NCBI GenBank assembly: GCA_008692225.1
Contig: VICG01000010.1
Location: 310,001 to 374,000, forward strand
Direction: 5' to 3'
Origin: Monilinia fructicola
Taxonomy: Eukaryota > Ascomycota > Leotiomycetes > Helotiales > Sclerotiniaceae
Length of the DNA stretch: 64,000 nt
Within the stretch, counting starts at the first letter, position 1. Each line of letters begins with the position of its first letter. Of this stretch, positions 35,504-46,621 are shown piece after piece. The notes under the pieces are model-generated. The model worked only from the letters and a program-made list of their open reading frames with translations. It was not told the origin of the DNA and did not search any database. The position numbers and the translations under genes are program-made.

Positions 35504-36219
35504 TTTCTTTTCTTCTACTCACAAAAGTCTCTTCTGGATCCAGTGATTCATGAACCATAGCTTTCTTTCCGGGTATTCTACAAGAAAATACTCAGAGCAT
35601 AGCTATACTTTAGTCATAAGAGCATTTATGAATATTGCTCACCTTGACAAAATCATCCATCATCCCATCTATGACGAAACATATCAAGGAAAATTTCTTG
35701 ATTATTCATCCCATCAATAATCTTTACTCCTCTGACAGTTCAAGGCATCTTGGAAATAAAAGAAGCATCAAGAGTGTGTTGAGTCAGACATACATTATAG
35801 TATTGATTCGAGGTGAGATTCATGATGGGTTGAAGCTTAAAGATACTATAAGGGTTAACATGAATCTAAAGCAAGGTATTTTACCTTCTTCCCCTCCTTC
35901 CTCTCCTTCCGCTCCTTCCGCTTCTTCCCCTCCTTCCCCTCCTCCTCTCCAAAGATCTCCCCCCAGTCCCCCTCACCACATCCATAACCCCCTTCCCCCA
36001 CCCCAAACAAACCCTCTACCTACAATTCCCAACCCTCCGCTACCCCGCTCTCCCAACCCCCAACCCCCCATCTCCCAATCCCCTCCCCCAAGAAAACACC
36101 TCCCCGCCCGAAAAAAAGCAGCCGCATGAAAATGGCAGCGCTGAATCACCGTTCGAAAATTCGCATGCTCATTATGTTGGCGATGTGAAGTCTTGAGTTT
36201 GGGTTTCGGGATATAATAT

Positions 36220-36254
36220 ACATACATACATACATACATACATACATACATACA

Positions 36255-36286
<32 letters not shown>

Positions 36287-36327
36287 ATACATACATACAT
36301 ACATACATACATACATACATACATACA

Positions 36328-36358
<31 letters not shown>
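36220..36358. repeat. (CATA)n microsatellite
   Basis: About 34 CATA units with a single TATAATA interruption near 36283; the longest simple repeat in the window. Confidence 0.95.
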
Positions 36359-36360
<2 letters not shown>

Positions 36361-37846
36361 CATTCACCATCCCCACATCCTCCCACAAAAAAAACCCATC
36401 ATAATTTCACATGAGATTATATAACTCTAGATTTCGCCGTGCTAAGTCTCTCTTTCCCTCTCTCTCTCTCTCTCCACACACCCACACACATCCATCCATC
36501 CATCCACACATACCCCATAAACAAATAGCACAGCTGAAAAGACAACCAACCAACCAACCAACCAACCATCTCATCCCGCAAGCCAAGGAGAGAGGTATAG
36601 TACAAGGAACCCGACGCGCGAAATAGAAATCAGGAACCAGAGATCGAACACTCAAAAGAGCAGTAGAGGATGCGGAGATGGAGCTTTGCTGTTCTCGTGC
36701 AGGAGATTACGTATAGAGATACTTTCTCTTCTTCATGCATCCGTCTACCCACGACCTACCAACCTACCACTCAAAACACCTTCCATTCCATTCCATTCCA
36801 TTCCAGCCAAATCTCAGCAAATCTCACGCAAACGCCCAAACGCCCAAACCAGGGTATTTATTTCCTCTTACCTGGAAACTTCAAAATCGTCCTCATTCTC
36901 ATCCTCATCCTCATCCTCATCCTGATCCCACTCACAGCAAGAGGGATATCTCACGATATATGTGAAAGATCCATGATAGTTATAGTTAAAGTTACAGCGA
37001 TGAGACCTTTTTTTCTTCCTTTATTTCTTTGGTTAACTGGGTGTGGAATTTGGAATTTGGAATTTAGATTTATGAAGGAGTGAAGGAGTGAAGGAGTGAA
37101 GGAGTGAATGAATGAATGAATCAAACGAAAAAAATCACACAAACCCCTTGTACCAAGCCTCAACGTAAAGATGCACGACACAAGAGACAAGATACAATAC
37201 AGATCACCGCAAAACATAGAGTACACTGTAATACTATGATAATATGATAAGTTCAAGAACGCTGCATACTCAATGAATTAGCATTTCCCGTATCCCCTTC
37301 ACCCACCCAGCCACCCATCCCTCTCACCATCCATCTCGGACTCCTCAACCCTTCTTACCCTCCCCTTCTTCCCATTCCATTCCATTCCGTCCCATCCCAT
37401 CCCATCCCAACACGAAACCATCTGCGGAGCCAAAAAAAAATCTCCAAGTAAAAGCTTTTACCACTGCGTTACGTTACATAACGCCTTTCAATACCAAAGA
37501 GTGGGTTCAATTCGCTTCTTGTTTCAATTTATCTGATGGAAGAATCAACGAACGAATCAATGAATATATTGAAACCAAATCCAGCGCCTCATTACGCGTA
37601 TCATTTTTTGATGGTACAGAGAATCAAGGAAAGAGAAAATAAGTAAAATGACGCTGGGGGGCGACGATTGTAAACTCAACGATGAGGTCCGTAACTGCAT
37701 TTAGCATATGGTGAATCTGATAGCCGTATTGGGTATGCGTGAGTGGAAACCATAAAGTTGTGACGTGCATGTACAAGTGTACTGCAACTTCCGGAATCCC
37801 CTCACGTCTTCGGCATCTTTCGATTGTATGGGTTTATTTTGCCCAA

Positions 37847-40318
37847 TTAAGCACCTCGCCCAGAATTACCACCGAAACCATTACTGTTCAAGAATGGGTT
37901 GAAGCCACCAGTCCCCGGAACCGGTAATGGAGTTGGCTGCACCCTTCTCTGTGGGGGTGCTGGCAGGATTTCCTTATACCTATTATGAGCACCACCTTGA
38001 CCTTGTGGCGGACCGGCATATTGAAAGAATTGAGTCTGTTGTTGAGGTGGCTGAGGAGGAGGTGGAAGAGTCATAGGTAAAGGAGGTGGAAGATTCATAT
38101 GTGGGGGTGGAGGTACGTATGCCGGAGCTGGTCTATAGAATTCTGGTTGGGAAAAAGTGTATTGAATTTGTTGGATTGGTCTTGGGGCTGGAATGATAGG
38201 ATGAGGAAGTCCTCCACGTGGTAGGGGCACTACGTGCAATTCGGCTGCGTCGGCGAGAATACCTAGGTTTCCGACATGGTTGAATGTTTTGACTGGGGAT
38301 CGACGTATGTGTGGAGAATATCCAGTATCGCGGACCGGATCATAACCTTGACTTCGTTGAGGAGGTGCAGGAGTCCCAGGTATTGAAGTAGGAGGAGCCG
38401 TTGAAGCAGCCCTGATTGAGGATGGTGGGGGTAGCTTTGGTATAGGATTCGTTGCCTCTGATACAGCTTGTAACAAAGCATCACTAATCTTGCCAATAAT
38501 TTGGGGTTCGACCTTCTCTTCAATAGGACGAAGGATAGGATCACGAAGACCAATCGCCTCTAACGATTCAGCCATCTTAAGTTGATCACCAAGATCAGCA
38601 AATTCTCTTTCTGTACGCGCCATCCACGCCGAACGAGAAGTCTCAAATCTTGGCTTGAGGGATTCTTCATCTTGAGTTTCAACAACGAAGACGATAGGTT
38701 TGGTCTCTGCCACAGGTTTGCTCCAGTCACTTCTTGTGGTAAGGGTAGGATTGATAGAGCCTTTAATGGGCAAACCCAACGTAGGATGTAATTTGTGAGT
38801 TTCCACAATCGTTTGATCCAAATCTTCCGGTCTATTATTCGTAGAGTGATGATTTCTCACCCAAGGATCATAATGAAAGGTTTTCGGCTGTGGAGAAGGA
38901 TCCATTCCGATAAATGTAGGAAGATCATTCTTGTTGTACTTTTTGTAATGATGATGACGAATACCAATCTCATCTTCATCAAAAGTAAAAGGAGGTTCGA
39001 CGACTATGCGATTATTTGGTGGATCGCCATTTCTAGGTCTTGCTTTATTTGGTATGTAAACTCCGAATTTATCGGTTTCAAGCTCATCGGCATCTTCTTG
39101 TTCGGTCAATTCGGCTGGAGTAGGAGCGGCTGAATCTCCATCCACGGGAGTTGCAAGCGACAACGAGGTCGCAGGTTGATACAAAGATGTCTTCTTGGGT
39201 GCCACCTCAGTCTCATCTGGCACCATAATGTCTAGAGGCTTGTATGGCGAGGCAGGCAGTTTCGTAGACTTTTTTCCACGGCCACCTCTTTTTTTGCTCT
39301 TCTCCTTCTCAGCTTCGGCAGCAAGATGTGCAGCACGACCACCATTAAGCCACGCATCAGCGGGATGGATAAAAACTTCTTCGGGGATTCTCTTGACATG
39401 TGCTTGATCCAACTGGTAGATATTAGTAGGAACTAATAATGACACAAATTCCTCGACTTACATCATGCTGAGATGGACTATCAGCACCAGACCGAATTTC
39501 CATTTGCTGATGTTCTTCAATCAGTCTTCTCTTGATCATCAAATCATACTTCTCCTGAATCAATTCCACTTGAGTCTGTAGCCAGTTAGCAATTTCATCG
39601 AAATATCTTTGGGGAAAAAAAAACATACCTCATATACCCCCCTAGTATATTCCTCGCCCAACACCCTCTGCTTCTCCACATACTGCAATTGAGCCGCCCG
39701 CTGAGCCTCCAACAGCGCAACTCTGTCCGCATGCCTCGCAGCCAATTGTTCACTCACAATCTGAAATTCGGGCAACGACTCATGATACTTGGGATTCTCG
39801 CTCATCCCCTGCAGAGACTTATCGGAAATGGCATCCAGGGCCACTCGCTGCAGCAAAGCCACCTGCTTATACTGACTCTTCAGCAATTGTTTCCGATGAT
39901 ACAAACTCTGTATCCTCGCATTACTAGATTTTTTGACCCGATGGCCACCTCGCCCCCGAGACGTCTTTCCTCCGGCCACAGGCCCGGCACTCATCTCCAG
40001 GCCCGTCTTCGGAATGGCCATTTTTGTATTGCCATTTTTGGTTGCTCTCCCTCCCCCACGAATTCTTCCCCGTCCACGACCTCGACCGCGAAAACCCCCT
40101 CGATGGGGAATTCCGGTGTCGATCTCGAGATTTTCAGAGTCCATCGGACTTTGAGCCAAGACGGCGTCAGCTGACGTGGAAGATGGTGATGATAATGGAG
40201 AAGACGCTGGAAGGTCTGGAGGGTCAAGCGACGTTCGTAATTTTTTGGAAGGAGGCGAACCGGGTTCAAATTCATTGGATTTACGCTTAGAGCGCGTAGA
40301 ATATGTAGGGGGTTCCAT
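37847..40318 (-). CDS. Unrecognised low-complexity/coiled-coil protein
   Basis: 789 residues, three exons, introns 39576-39628 and 39413-39461 (CTACTAAT branch site); no frame breaks. Residues 1-60 are Ser/Pro-rich with basic SKRKSNEFEPG. An RGG-like segment follows (GGFRGRGRGRGRIRGGGR), typical of nucleic-acid-binding tails. A long helical part comes next (QSLYHRKQLLKSQYKQVALL; AQLQYVEKQRVLGEEYTRGV). A Glu/Lys-rich region and a conserved-looking block (EVFIHPADAWLNGGR; RIVVEPPFTFDEDEIG) lead to a Pro/Gln-rich C-terminus (YVPPPPHMNLPPPLP). I cannot assign a family. The composition suggests a nuclear RNA- or chromatin-associated protein; this is inference. Confidence 0.8.
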
Positions 40319-40973
40319 GTTGAGTCTTGAGATTGCTGGTTTTTGTAAAGTATTTATTATGATGGAGCTGGGAAAAGTCGGAGTAAGGTTACGATGTCTG
40401 GGATTAATACTTTAGTGCGTTTTTCTTGTTCTCGAGGTATCAGTTATCTTGGAAGACACAAATTGATTTCCAACGCATGGCCAGGTGGTATTATTGTATG
40501 AATGAATGAGGTTATAATGTGTAATCTATAAATCAAAAGTAAAGAATAAGACGAATTGAAAGTTTTGATCAAATGCAGAGGTAGGTAGGTATTCCGGGTA
40601 TTGATTGTATTATAAAAAAATATAGTCGTTAATACACACCACCAGATACAAATTTATAAAGTCTCACTAGTATTATTATTATTGTCACACCCACCCTTTT
40701 CTTCCCAAAAAGGGCATGGATTAACGATTAACGGTGATCATTGAAAAATGCAATGCGAGTAGCCGAGTATTTAAGTGCAATATCATTCTTTTCCCTATCA
40801 TGTGATTGGTTGATTGCGACGGGCTACCGTACACTAACCATCATCGCACCTCGAAGGATGCGGCAAATGACTGCAGCGGCAAAGCAAGCGCTTGAAGAAG
40901 ATGAAAGTGAAGGAGGGATGGACAGATATAGGATATATAAGATGGATATTTGAGAGATGAAGTGATATATGTG

Positions 40974-41017
40974 TCCACGGATATATATATATATATATAT
41001 GTATACATATCCGTGGA
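40974..41017. repeat. Hairpin with (AT)n loop
   Basis: Arms TCCACGGATAT (40974-40984) and ATATCCGTGGA (41007-41017) are exact reverse complements around an (AT)n/GTATAC centre, so the whole 44 bp can fold on itself. Confidence 0.85.
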
Positions 41018-41267
41018 TATACACGAATGGATGGGTTTAGATCTCCCAGAATAGATAGCTTATTAGTCTTACAATCTAATTCATCCATGGATGTTCTTAA
41101 TATTACCCTTTATTACTAATAAAATTAAGCTCTGCTAAACTTGACCCCAGTCTTTACAAAGCATAGTTATCAATACAAAACCATAACCTCAGTCTAATGT
41201 AGATAGGTATCCAGATAAATTAATAAATAAATAAATAAATATATAAAAAATACAAAATTTCAGAATC

Positions 41268-41330
41268 TCGATACAAGATACAAGATACAAGATACTTGAT
41301 ACTTGATACTTGATACTTGATACTTGATAC
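41268..41330. repeat. GATACAA / GATACTT heptamer repeats
   Basis: Three to four GATACAA units are followed by five GATACTT units in tandem. Confidence 0.85.
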
Positions 41331-42058
41331 TCAATACCCAAATGTAAAAAGTAAGTATAATTCACTCTTATATCTATAACCAACCCGGTACCTTGACCTT
41401 CAAATGTAAGAATATTATTATATCCATCATACTTTTGCCATTAAAGGAGACGTTACCCATTACTCATGTATTCATCCCCCTTGCAAACATATCTCAGTCA
41501 TGGCATGATAGTTGGTCAGTCTTCAAGGCAGTGGCTCGTAATTGCATCTGTAATAAATATCAAAAGGGGGTAATGAGGAAAACCCACCCCTACGAAAGAT
41601 ACTTGAAATGGCAATGTACACTCAGAACTATATAGCCCAAAGCCTCTACACCTCACACACGCATTGCCAAAGAATCCAGCTGGCTCAACTCACCTTTACA
41701 CATCGAAGCCTCATTCACTTTGTCCTTTCGCTAGTCTCTTAATTGCGATAGTGGTTTGTGTGATAAACCAGGTTACATTCAGTTTTGATATGGTATGGGA
41801 GAAAATATGCAACGTAGTCATACGTCCGTCGCAATTCTTCCCCTTACAACCTTCATGCAAAAAGATTGCTTGCCTTCCTACTTCCCACTCACTTCTCACT
41901 TCCCACTTCCGTCCCACCCCTTCCCTTCCTCCATCCTCCGGTATTACCGTACGCAAATTGGGAAGTTCAGTCGTTATTCATTCGCTCAATGACAAGGGAA
42001 TAAAAAGTTAAAAAAAAGTAGAATTTGGAGAAATCGGAATCATAGAAGTCATGAAAGT

Positions 42059-43572
42059 CTATTCCTCATCCTCTGGTTGATCGAAAAGGTAGTTGGCTGC
42101 CAATTCTTCATTCTTATCGCATGCGAAATAAGCTTGGATTGCTTGATCTCTGCTGAAACCAAGACGACATAACTATAAATCGTTAGTGACGAACAAATTC
42201 ATGGAGGGGCAGAAAACTCTTACTCTCTCAATGGCTTCACGCTCCTCTGGTGAAACCTCAATAGCTTGAGCTCCCGGTGGAAGTGGCGCATCATCATCGG
42301 CGTTCTCACTCAAAAGTTGTAAGAACTGCTCTGGGTATTGACTGATCATCGTGGCCAATTGTGGGTTACCGGCGCCAACTTGTTGAAGGATTGGCTCAAG
42401 CATCTGAGGTTGTTGTTGAACGACTTGGCGAAGTTGTTGGAATTGAGGATTATTTCGGAGGAAATCGAGGTTACCGAGTCCACCAGCAGCAGCTCCGGCT
42501 CCAGCTCCTGCAGCAGCTCCTCCACGATTACCAGCGTTAGCTGCAGCAGCAGCGAAAAGGTCGACGGGCTCATCTTCACCACCAGCAGCAGGGGGGGCCG
42601 AAGCTTGACCGGCGGCAGGTGCAGCAGGCGCGGCTTGTCGTTCTTCTTGGAGAAGGTTGTCTGGGATGCCCTATGAAGTTATTAGTGATGGCCAATATTT
42701 TCCCGACTGACCTTAACCTACGGTCAACAAGTATTCAATGGCACGCTCAGAGTTGTAAAAAGCGGCACGCATAGCCAAATCGATCTGTGATCTCTCGAAA
42801 CCCATAGCCTCCATTTCGGCGATTTGTGCAGAGCGCTCAGCTCCCATGGCAAGACCGGTAGTTTCATTTGATGGTGTGGCGGTCGTGGCACTGGCGGGGG
42901 AGGGTGTAGCTGGAACAGCAATGTTGTTTGTAAGACTCGCGAGATGTGCAGGGGCAGCAGGTGGTGCAGGGGTAGCAGTGGTAGCTGGAGCTGGAGCAGG
43001 GGTAGATGGAGCTTTAGGCGCAGATGAGGACGCAGCTGGAGCAGCCTTGGGCTATAACGAGTGTTAGGAGAATGAGAAGATGTTATTGGAATCAAGAGTA
43101 GTAGTTCACCTTTGAGACCATGCAGACGATGAATCCCTTCTCCTCGATATGATAAGAGTCTACTGTGTTCGCATCCTGTAGAATCTTACCTAAATATTTG
43201 TTAGTCAGAGTTGCGCCGACAGCATTCCACTCGGCATGAACATCTGCGCTCGAATTTAAATCATACCCGAATAGATCAACTTCTGTAGTGCTACCTCCCA
43301 TCCCTTCTCCTTGTAGATCTTTTCCTTAACATCAGAGATCTGTGTTGTTTGTGTCAGCTATGATCCGACCAAATGGTATGACGCAGTGATGGCGTTGGGG
43401 CAAGAGAGAGGTTTGAGCAAGTCCGGTACATACCAGCTCAGTAGGTTCAGCCTCAATGATGAACTTCTGCTGCTTCAAATCCTAGATGCTCACGAACTTG
43501 ATTAGTATACCAATACTTTGAGGTTGGATGGTGGGTAGGTAATTAGTAACATACCTTGAAAGTCAACTTCAT
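42059..43572 (-). CDS. RAD23: UV excision repair / proteasome shuttle protein Rad23
   Basis: 369 residues in seven exons, introns 43482-43554, 43340-43433, 43190-43266, 43052-43109, 42671-42721 and 42173-42223; no frame breaks. The N-terminal ubiquitin-like domain runs [19 protein letters not shown] to GFIVCMVSK (residues 1-75). An Ala/Pro/Thr linker follows. UBA1 is [20 protein letters not shown]. The XPC/Rad4-binding domain is [19 protein letters not shown] with [21 protein letters not shown]2 is [19 protein letters not shown], ending [11 protein letters not shown]. Rad23 stabilises Rad4 for nucleotide excision repair and carries ubiquitylated proteins to the proteasome. The first exon is only 18 nt (MKLTFK). 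The order and spacing of domains are those of the family. Confidence 0.96.
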
Positions 43573-45193
43573 ATTGACGAATTTAAAGGTGTGAATGTGA
43601 TGACGATTTGCAGGGAAGTGGGGAGTCCAACGACGTTGAAGGAGATGATGGGTTTGAGGAAAGGGGGTATCAAATATGTAAGATATTGAAAGTCTCAATG
43701 AAGGCTTTCAGTAAGAAGGAATATTGAAGTGGCTGTTGTTGTGGTGGTTGTTGCAAATGGGATTGAGTTGAAGGTGTAATAATTAATAAAAGAATGTGAG
43801 AATCCGATGGATGGATAGATTATTAGTTACCTACTTGGTTTAGTTCTTCGATTGCACGGACCAAGTTAGTGGCGTGGGATTAGCGCCAGGCTGCACTGTC
43901 AGTCGTACCCGTGGACATCATTAATTCGGATTTTCTTTACCGTCGAAGGAATTCTGGTCTGGATTTGGAATTGGGATGGAATTGGGATGGGATTGGTTTG
44001 GTTTGGTTCAGCTCAAGGCTGTATTTATTTATTAGTGGGATAAATGATGACCATCCAAAAGTACCTAGTATCCATACTCTGTGTATTTCCAAGGTTATCT
44101 AACATCCATTCATCCATTCATCCATCCATCCATCCATCCATCCATCCATCCATACAACAGATACATACAACAGATACATACAACACAAAGCAATCCTTCA
44201 TCTTCTCAATTCTTCACACAGACACGAGTGCGAGTGCAAGACCCAACGTTATTGATGTCTTCTATGATTTAATTATATCCAACGATATCATTTACATCAA
44301 CTCATTCCTTCACTCACCCAACGATCCAATCCATGATTCATCATATACCTACCATCATCCATCCATCCATCCCATACCACCACCAATAACCCAAATCACC
44401 CATCAAATTCAGGCAAAAGCAGATCCATCCATCCACCCATCCATCCATCCAATGTACAATTAAACAACAGACAGACAGGTGATGTGGCAGAAGATACCAG
44501 ATACCAACATCGTGAGGGTAGGTGGGTATGGAGGAAGGGAGGTGTCTAGGTATGTATCTAGTATCTGCGGGGTCAGGTCAGGTCAGGTCAGGTCAGGGTC
44601 ATGGTCTGGGTCGAGATCTTCTCAGCCTTGCCTTGTCTTGCCTTGCCTCAATCATTCAACTCAACTGTTCGAGCAGGTCCTTTTGAAGCAATCCATATCG
44701 ATACTTATGTTTTCGTACACATAGAAAATACTCATCATTGAGTCGTTGATAGATCAGTCAATATTGGAAGTTTGAAAATCATCATCATCATCACATCATT
44801 ACTCCCAACTCCCATCACTCATCTACTCATCCCACACATCACCTGCATCATCAAAAGACTTAGGGTTACCTCGCTGCACTCACTCCTCACAACATTCACC
44901 ATACAAGATCAAGATCAAATTCCATCTCTATCTCAAACTTAAATTCTTTCTTTCAAAATCGTTTCATCTATTTCGTTAAGATTTAAGGTATATGTAAAAT
45001 TCAAAACAAACGCCGCGCTAATATCAAATGGTATCCCTTTCGTCATAACATTCCATTCCTGCCTTGTTGAGCAAAGAAATTCGTTCGGCATCTGGCCATT
45101 TCCCCCTCCCTTTGGAGTCTTTCATCAAACATTATTTGAGCACCCACCTCCTCCTGATTTTCAATGCTCAACACTCTTTCGTATCTACCTTTC
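43573..45193. other. Intergenic region with tetra- and pentanucleotide repeats
   Basis: 1.6 kb. It holds GGAATTGGGATGGGATTGG repeats near 43965-43995, CCAT arrays at 44103-44152, 44358-44371 and 44424-44451, and AGGTC repeats at 44574-44597. No gene is supported; ORFs are His/Pro/Ser repeats. Confidence 0.55.
44103..44152. repeat. (CCAT)n microsatellite
   Basis: A CCATTCAT run grading into a pure CCAT run. Confidence 0.9.
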
Positions 45194-46621
45194 CTACACC
45201 ACTTTACTCAATGACGTCGCCTTCTTGCGATTGTACTCGGACATACTGGAGCGTGGCCCAGCTCCCAATATCCATTCAGGTATGGGTGGCGTCATGGTAC
45301 GCTCGCCCTCTTCCTCTTCGAATTTCCCCAGATCCTCCTGTGCTATCGCTCGTCGGATACTATCCAAACTGGGATTATGCATGAGAGGAGGCAGACTCTC
45401 GCTTCTCAATCGCTTTATTGAACGAATGCTATGAACATCCGACAAGGTAATCGATCCAGCTCCTGGAGCTGCTGTGATGATGGTTTCAGCAGTTGCAGCG
45501 GGTGCAGGCCCAGGAGAATCGGATCTAAATAAAGGGTGGATGTTTTCTTCGTTGGTACTCTCAGGGCTCATCGCCCCCGCTCTTGCTCGATAGACAGACC
45601 TCTCACTCTTGATACTTGCAGCTGGGCTGTAGCTTCGACTTCTTGTAGGTCTTGGTGGCTCAAGGTCTAATGGGAACCCTGGACTAGGACTCCTACTACC
45701 AGTGGGACTTGCTGGAATTGTTTCAAGAAACCTTGGAGGATTGGGTGAAGCTGATTCAATAACTTGTCGAGATTGTGCGTCTACACCCGAAGTATTCCAT
45801 GAGTCGAAGTCGTCCTCAATCGATACGACAGTGTCGGGATAAGCTGAATCAATGGAAGGTCCTCGGAAGTTGTTACTGCGTTGGCTGTTGGAGTGAATGA
45901 GTCGAGTCTTCGATGTGATCGGGCGCACGACTTGAGAAATTGACGACCGTAATGACGATCCCATCGAGCGTTTGGGATCTGACCCTGACCGAGATCTTCC
46001 ACCAGTTGACCATTGAGTCTTTGACTCCATTGAGAAATTCCTTTCATATTCATACTCGTCATGTAGGCTTTGAGGTTGTGATCTTTGCTGCATTTCCGAC
46101 GAAGCATGGGGTTCCGATTCGGTAATATATGGTCGAATCTGTTGGTGAAAGTCCTTTCTCTGAAGTACAACCAAACAAACGAGAAATACGGCTTGCGAAG
46201 CCAACGTTATTGCCCAGATAACGAATCCGCCCATCGTTATAGATGATGTTGGGGATGAAATAATCATCTTGGGAAGTAGAGGTAAATTTTGTCTCATTAA
46301 GCACAGTGATGTTGCCGTAGCGATAGCTGACAATACTGTCAAGATCGAGGTGAGTCCGGCGAAAAGATATATTCGCAATCGTCCGTTTCCGCGGTCTTGA
46401 ATGTGGTTTTGGTACTTGATCTGTCTTATCACCAGTAGCACAAGTAGTGCTTCTGTGACGGCTCCAAGACTAGACGCGACATAAGATGACACACATGCCT
46501 TTTTTGATATATCATGTTTTGAAATGGTTGCTGAGAAGATGATGTTCAATGTCAGCATGACAGTTTCACTTGCCAGTGCCAAAAAGCCCAAACTCAACGG
46601 CAATACTTTCGAGGCCGTCAT
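45194..46621 (-). CDS. Membrane protein with at least four helices and long Ser-rich tail
   Basis: 475 residues in one open frame; family not recognised. Four hydrophobic segments lie at about residues 9-31 (LSLGFLALASETVMLTLNI), 45-65 (SSLGAVTEALLVLLVI), 82-105 (IYLFAGLTSILTVLSAIA) and 128-150 (GGFVIWAITLASQAVFLVCL). A cytosolic-looking tail of about 300 residues follows, rich in Ser/Pro/Arg (TGSRSPSPGFPLDLE; TRSRSYSPAASIKSE) with many potential phosphorylation sites. Upstream, 46640-46826 on the same strand is open in another frame and also hydrophobic (SYLFEGLIFLVAALETGHTT). The true protein probably starts there or earlier and may have more helices; a GTAAGG donor at the end of that segment has no acceptor in matching phase. 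Confidence 0.75.
   Translation of the reverse strand: MTASKVLPLSLGFLALASETVMLTLNIIFSATISKHDISKKACVSSYVASSLGAVTEALLVLLVIRQIKYQNHIQDRGNGRLRIYLFAGLTSILTVLSAIATATSLCLMRQNLPLLPKMIISSPTSSITMGGFVIWAITLASQAVFLVCLVVLQRKDFHQQIRPYITESEPHASSEMQQRSQPQSLHDEYEYERNFSMESKTQWSTGGRSRSGSDPKRSMGSSLRSSISQVVRPITSKTRLIHSNSQRSNNFRGPSIDSAYPDTVVSIEDDFDSWNTSGVDAQSRQVIESASPNPPRFLETIPASPTGSRSPSPGFPLDLEPPRPTRSRSYSPAASIKSERSVYRARAGAMSPESTNEENIHPLFRSDSPGPAPAATAETIITAAPGAGSITLSDVHSIRSIKRLRSESLPPLMHNPSLDSIRRAIAQEDLGKFEEEEGERTMTPPIPEWILGAGPRSSMSEYNRKKATSLSKVV

Larger units (their letters stand above)
34967..37846. other. Intergenic region with direct repeats and microsatellites
   Basis: 2.9 kb. It holds a 51-bp direct repeat pair, CCTTCCCCTCC-type polypyrimidine at 35888-35945, a long (CATA)n array, CCAA repeats near 36545-36567, an (ATCCTC)n run near 36900 and GTGAAGGA repeats near 37080. 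The Pro/Ser-rich frame at 35635-36129 is a translation of the pyrimidine tract and not a credible gene. Confidence 0.55.
40319..42058. other. Intergenic region, no supported gene
   Basis: 1.7 kb. It includes a hairpin at 40974-41017, an ATAA run near 41220-41240 and GATACTT repeats at 41268-41330. A plus-strand frame near 41664 is low complexity. Confidence 0.5.

Noticed and set aside
35635..36129. 164-codon Pro/Ser-rich ORF on the plus strand
   Set aside because: The C-terminal half is a translation of a CCTTCC pyrimidine tract; the rest has no domain features.
36146..36388. Tyr-Met-Val-Cys repeat ORFs of 60-127 codons
   Set aside because: They are frames through the (CATA)n microsatellite and have no non-repeat coding content.
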